NCBI GenBank assembly: GCA_008501765.1
Contig: QQUE01000002.1
Location: 154,520-218,519 of the forward strand
Length of the DNA stretch: 64,000 nt
DNA from: Calditrichota bacterium
GTDB taxonomy: Bacteria > Zhuqueibacterota > Zhuqueibacteria > Zhuqueibacterales > Geothermadaptataceae
Direction: 5' to 3'
Shown here: positions 63,819-64,000 of the stretch, in pieces
How the letters are laid out: each line of letters starts with the position of its first letter
Position numbering within the stretch: position 1 is the first letter of the stretch
The notes under the pieces: generated by a model
Databases searched by the model: none
Seen by the model: only the letters and a program-made list of their open reading frames with translations
What the model was told of the DNA's origin: nothing
Made by a program: the position numbers and the translations under genes

Positions 63819-64000
63819 TTAAAGCGTTGAGTAAAACAGAGCCGTAAAAATGACATCGGCTGCAATAATCAAAAAAATTGAAATGACGACTGAATTTGTT
63901 GTCGATTTACCAACACCCTCGGCGCCACCTTTAACAATAAACCCCTGATAACAGCCGATAGATGCGATAATTCCTGCAAAAACAATTGCTTTGATAAAGC
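63819..64000 (-). CDS. mlaE: MlaE-like permease, C-terminal part (gene continues beyond the window)
   Basis: About 60 codons are visible. The translated end has a membrane helix, then IGCYQGFIVKGGAEGVGKST and SVVISIFLIIAADVIFTALF, which match the end of MlaE-family permeases. The stop is TAA at 63821-63819. It is 12 bases before the mlaF start and heads the mlaE-mlaF-mlaD-lipoprotein operon. Confidence 0.85.
   Translation of the reverse strand, partial: FIKAIVFAGIIASIGCYQGFIVKGGAEGVGKSTTNSVVISIFLIIAADVIFTALFYSTL

Noticed and set aside
1-64000. CRISPR array, prophage, integron or rRNA operon
   Set aside because: No regularly spaced repeats, integrase, tail or capsid genes, and no rRNA sequence seen on either strand.

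Overview
The window looks like chromosomal DNA of an AT-leaning Gram-negative bacterium, most likely from the FCB side of the tree (Calditrichota or a related phylum). Supporting evidence: a multicopper oxidase with a type IX secretion (T9SS) sorting tail, an HYC_CC_PP small protein, outer-membrane beta-barrels, an Mla-type lipid transport operon, LpxH, a TL5-type L25, and the gene order ispE-spoVG-tRNA-prs-rplY-pth next to rpsF-ssb-rpsR-rplI. No plasmid or prophage backbone is visible. Taxonomy is an inference.

Region 1 (1-22.2 kb) is a copper/heavy-metal island, almost entirely on the minus strand. A CusABC-type RND efflux pump comes first. A stand-alone DUF3347 protein, a zinc-ribbon/CcmH-like membrane protein, a CopA-type P-ATPase, a DUF2231 membrane protein and a T9SS-tagged multicopper oxidase follow. 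Next are a membrane histidine kinase and a sigma-54 activator response regulator. The last set is a cytochrome c, a porin, a cytochrome lipoprotein, a Met-rich periplasmic protein and an outer-membrane protein. Together they would sense, oxidise, bind and export copper or silver from the envelope.

Region 2 (22.4-31.7 kb) holds tRNA-Met(CAT), two RsbW-like ATPases, a lipoprotein with fused bifunctional-nuclease and PDZ domains, an outer-membrane barrel, DUF502, an FtsB-like protein and a fused phytol-kinase/DUF92 membrane protein. Two long gene-poor stretches lie here. The first (23.4-25.2 kb) contains a MITE-like element. The second (30.9-31.7 kb) carries three perfect DnaA boxes plus one near match and is the best origin candidate in the window.

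Region 3 (31.7-45.0 kb) is housekeeping: a receiver-DUF4388 regulator, a VWA protein, tsaD, a YbbR protein, rplI-rpsR-ssb-rpsF, the membrane pyrophosphatase hppA, pth, rplY, prs, tRNA-Gln, spoVG and ispE. Region 4 (45.4-60.1 kb, mostly plus strand) carries lpxH, a class A penicillin-binding protein, a ROK regulator, a small lysis-like cassette (amidase without signal peptide plus two small membrane proteins), an RNA ligase-like protein, a D-threonine aldolase-like enzyme, DUF1801, a short RecQ, PhzF, folE2 and a GAF protein.

Region 5 (60.1-64.0 kb) holds a lytic transglycosylase, an mlaE-mlaF-mlaD-lipoprotein operon, and between them what I consider the most novel item. It is a probable small RNA with a near-perfect sigma-54 promoter, two GC-rich hairpins that both present a C-rich TCCCC(CC)TAA loop, and a Rho-independent terminator.
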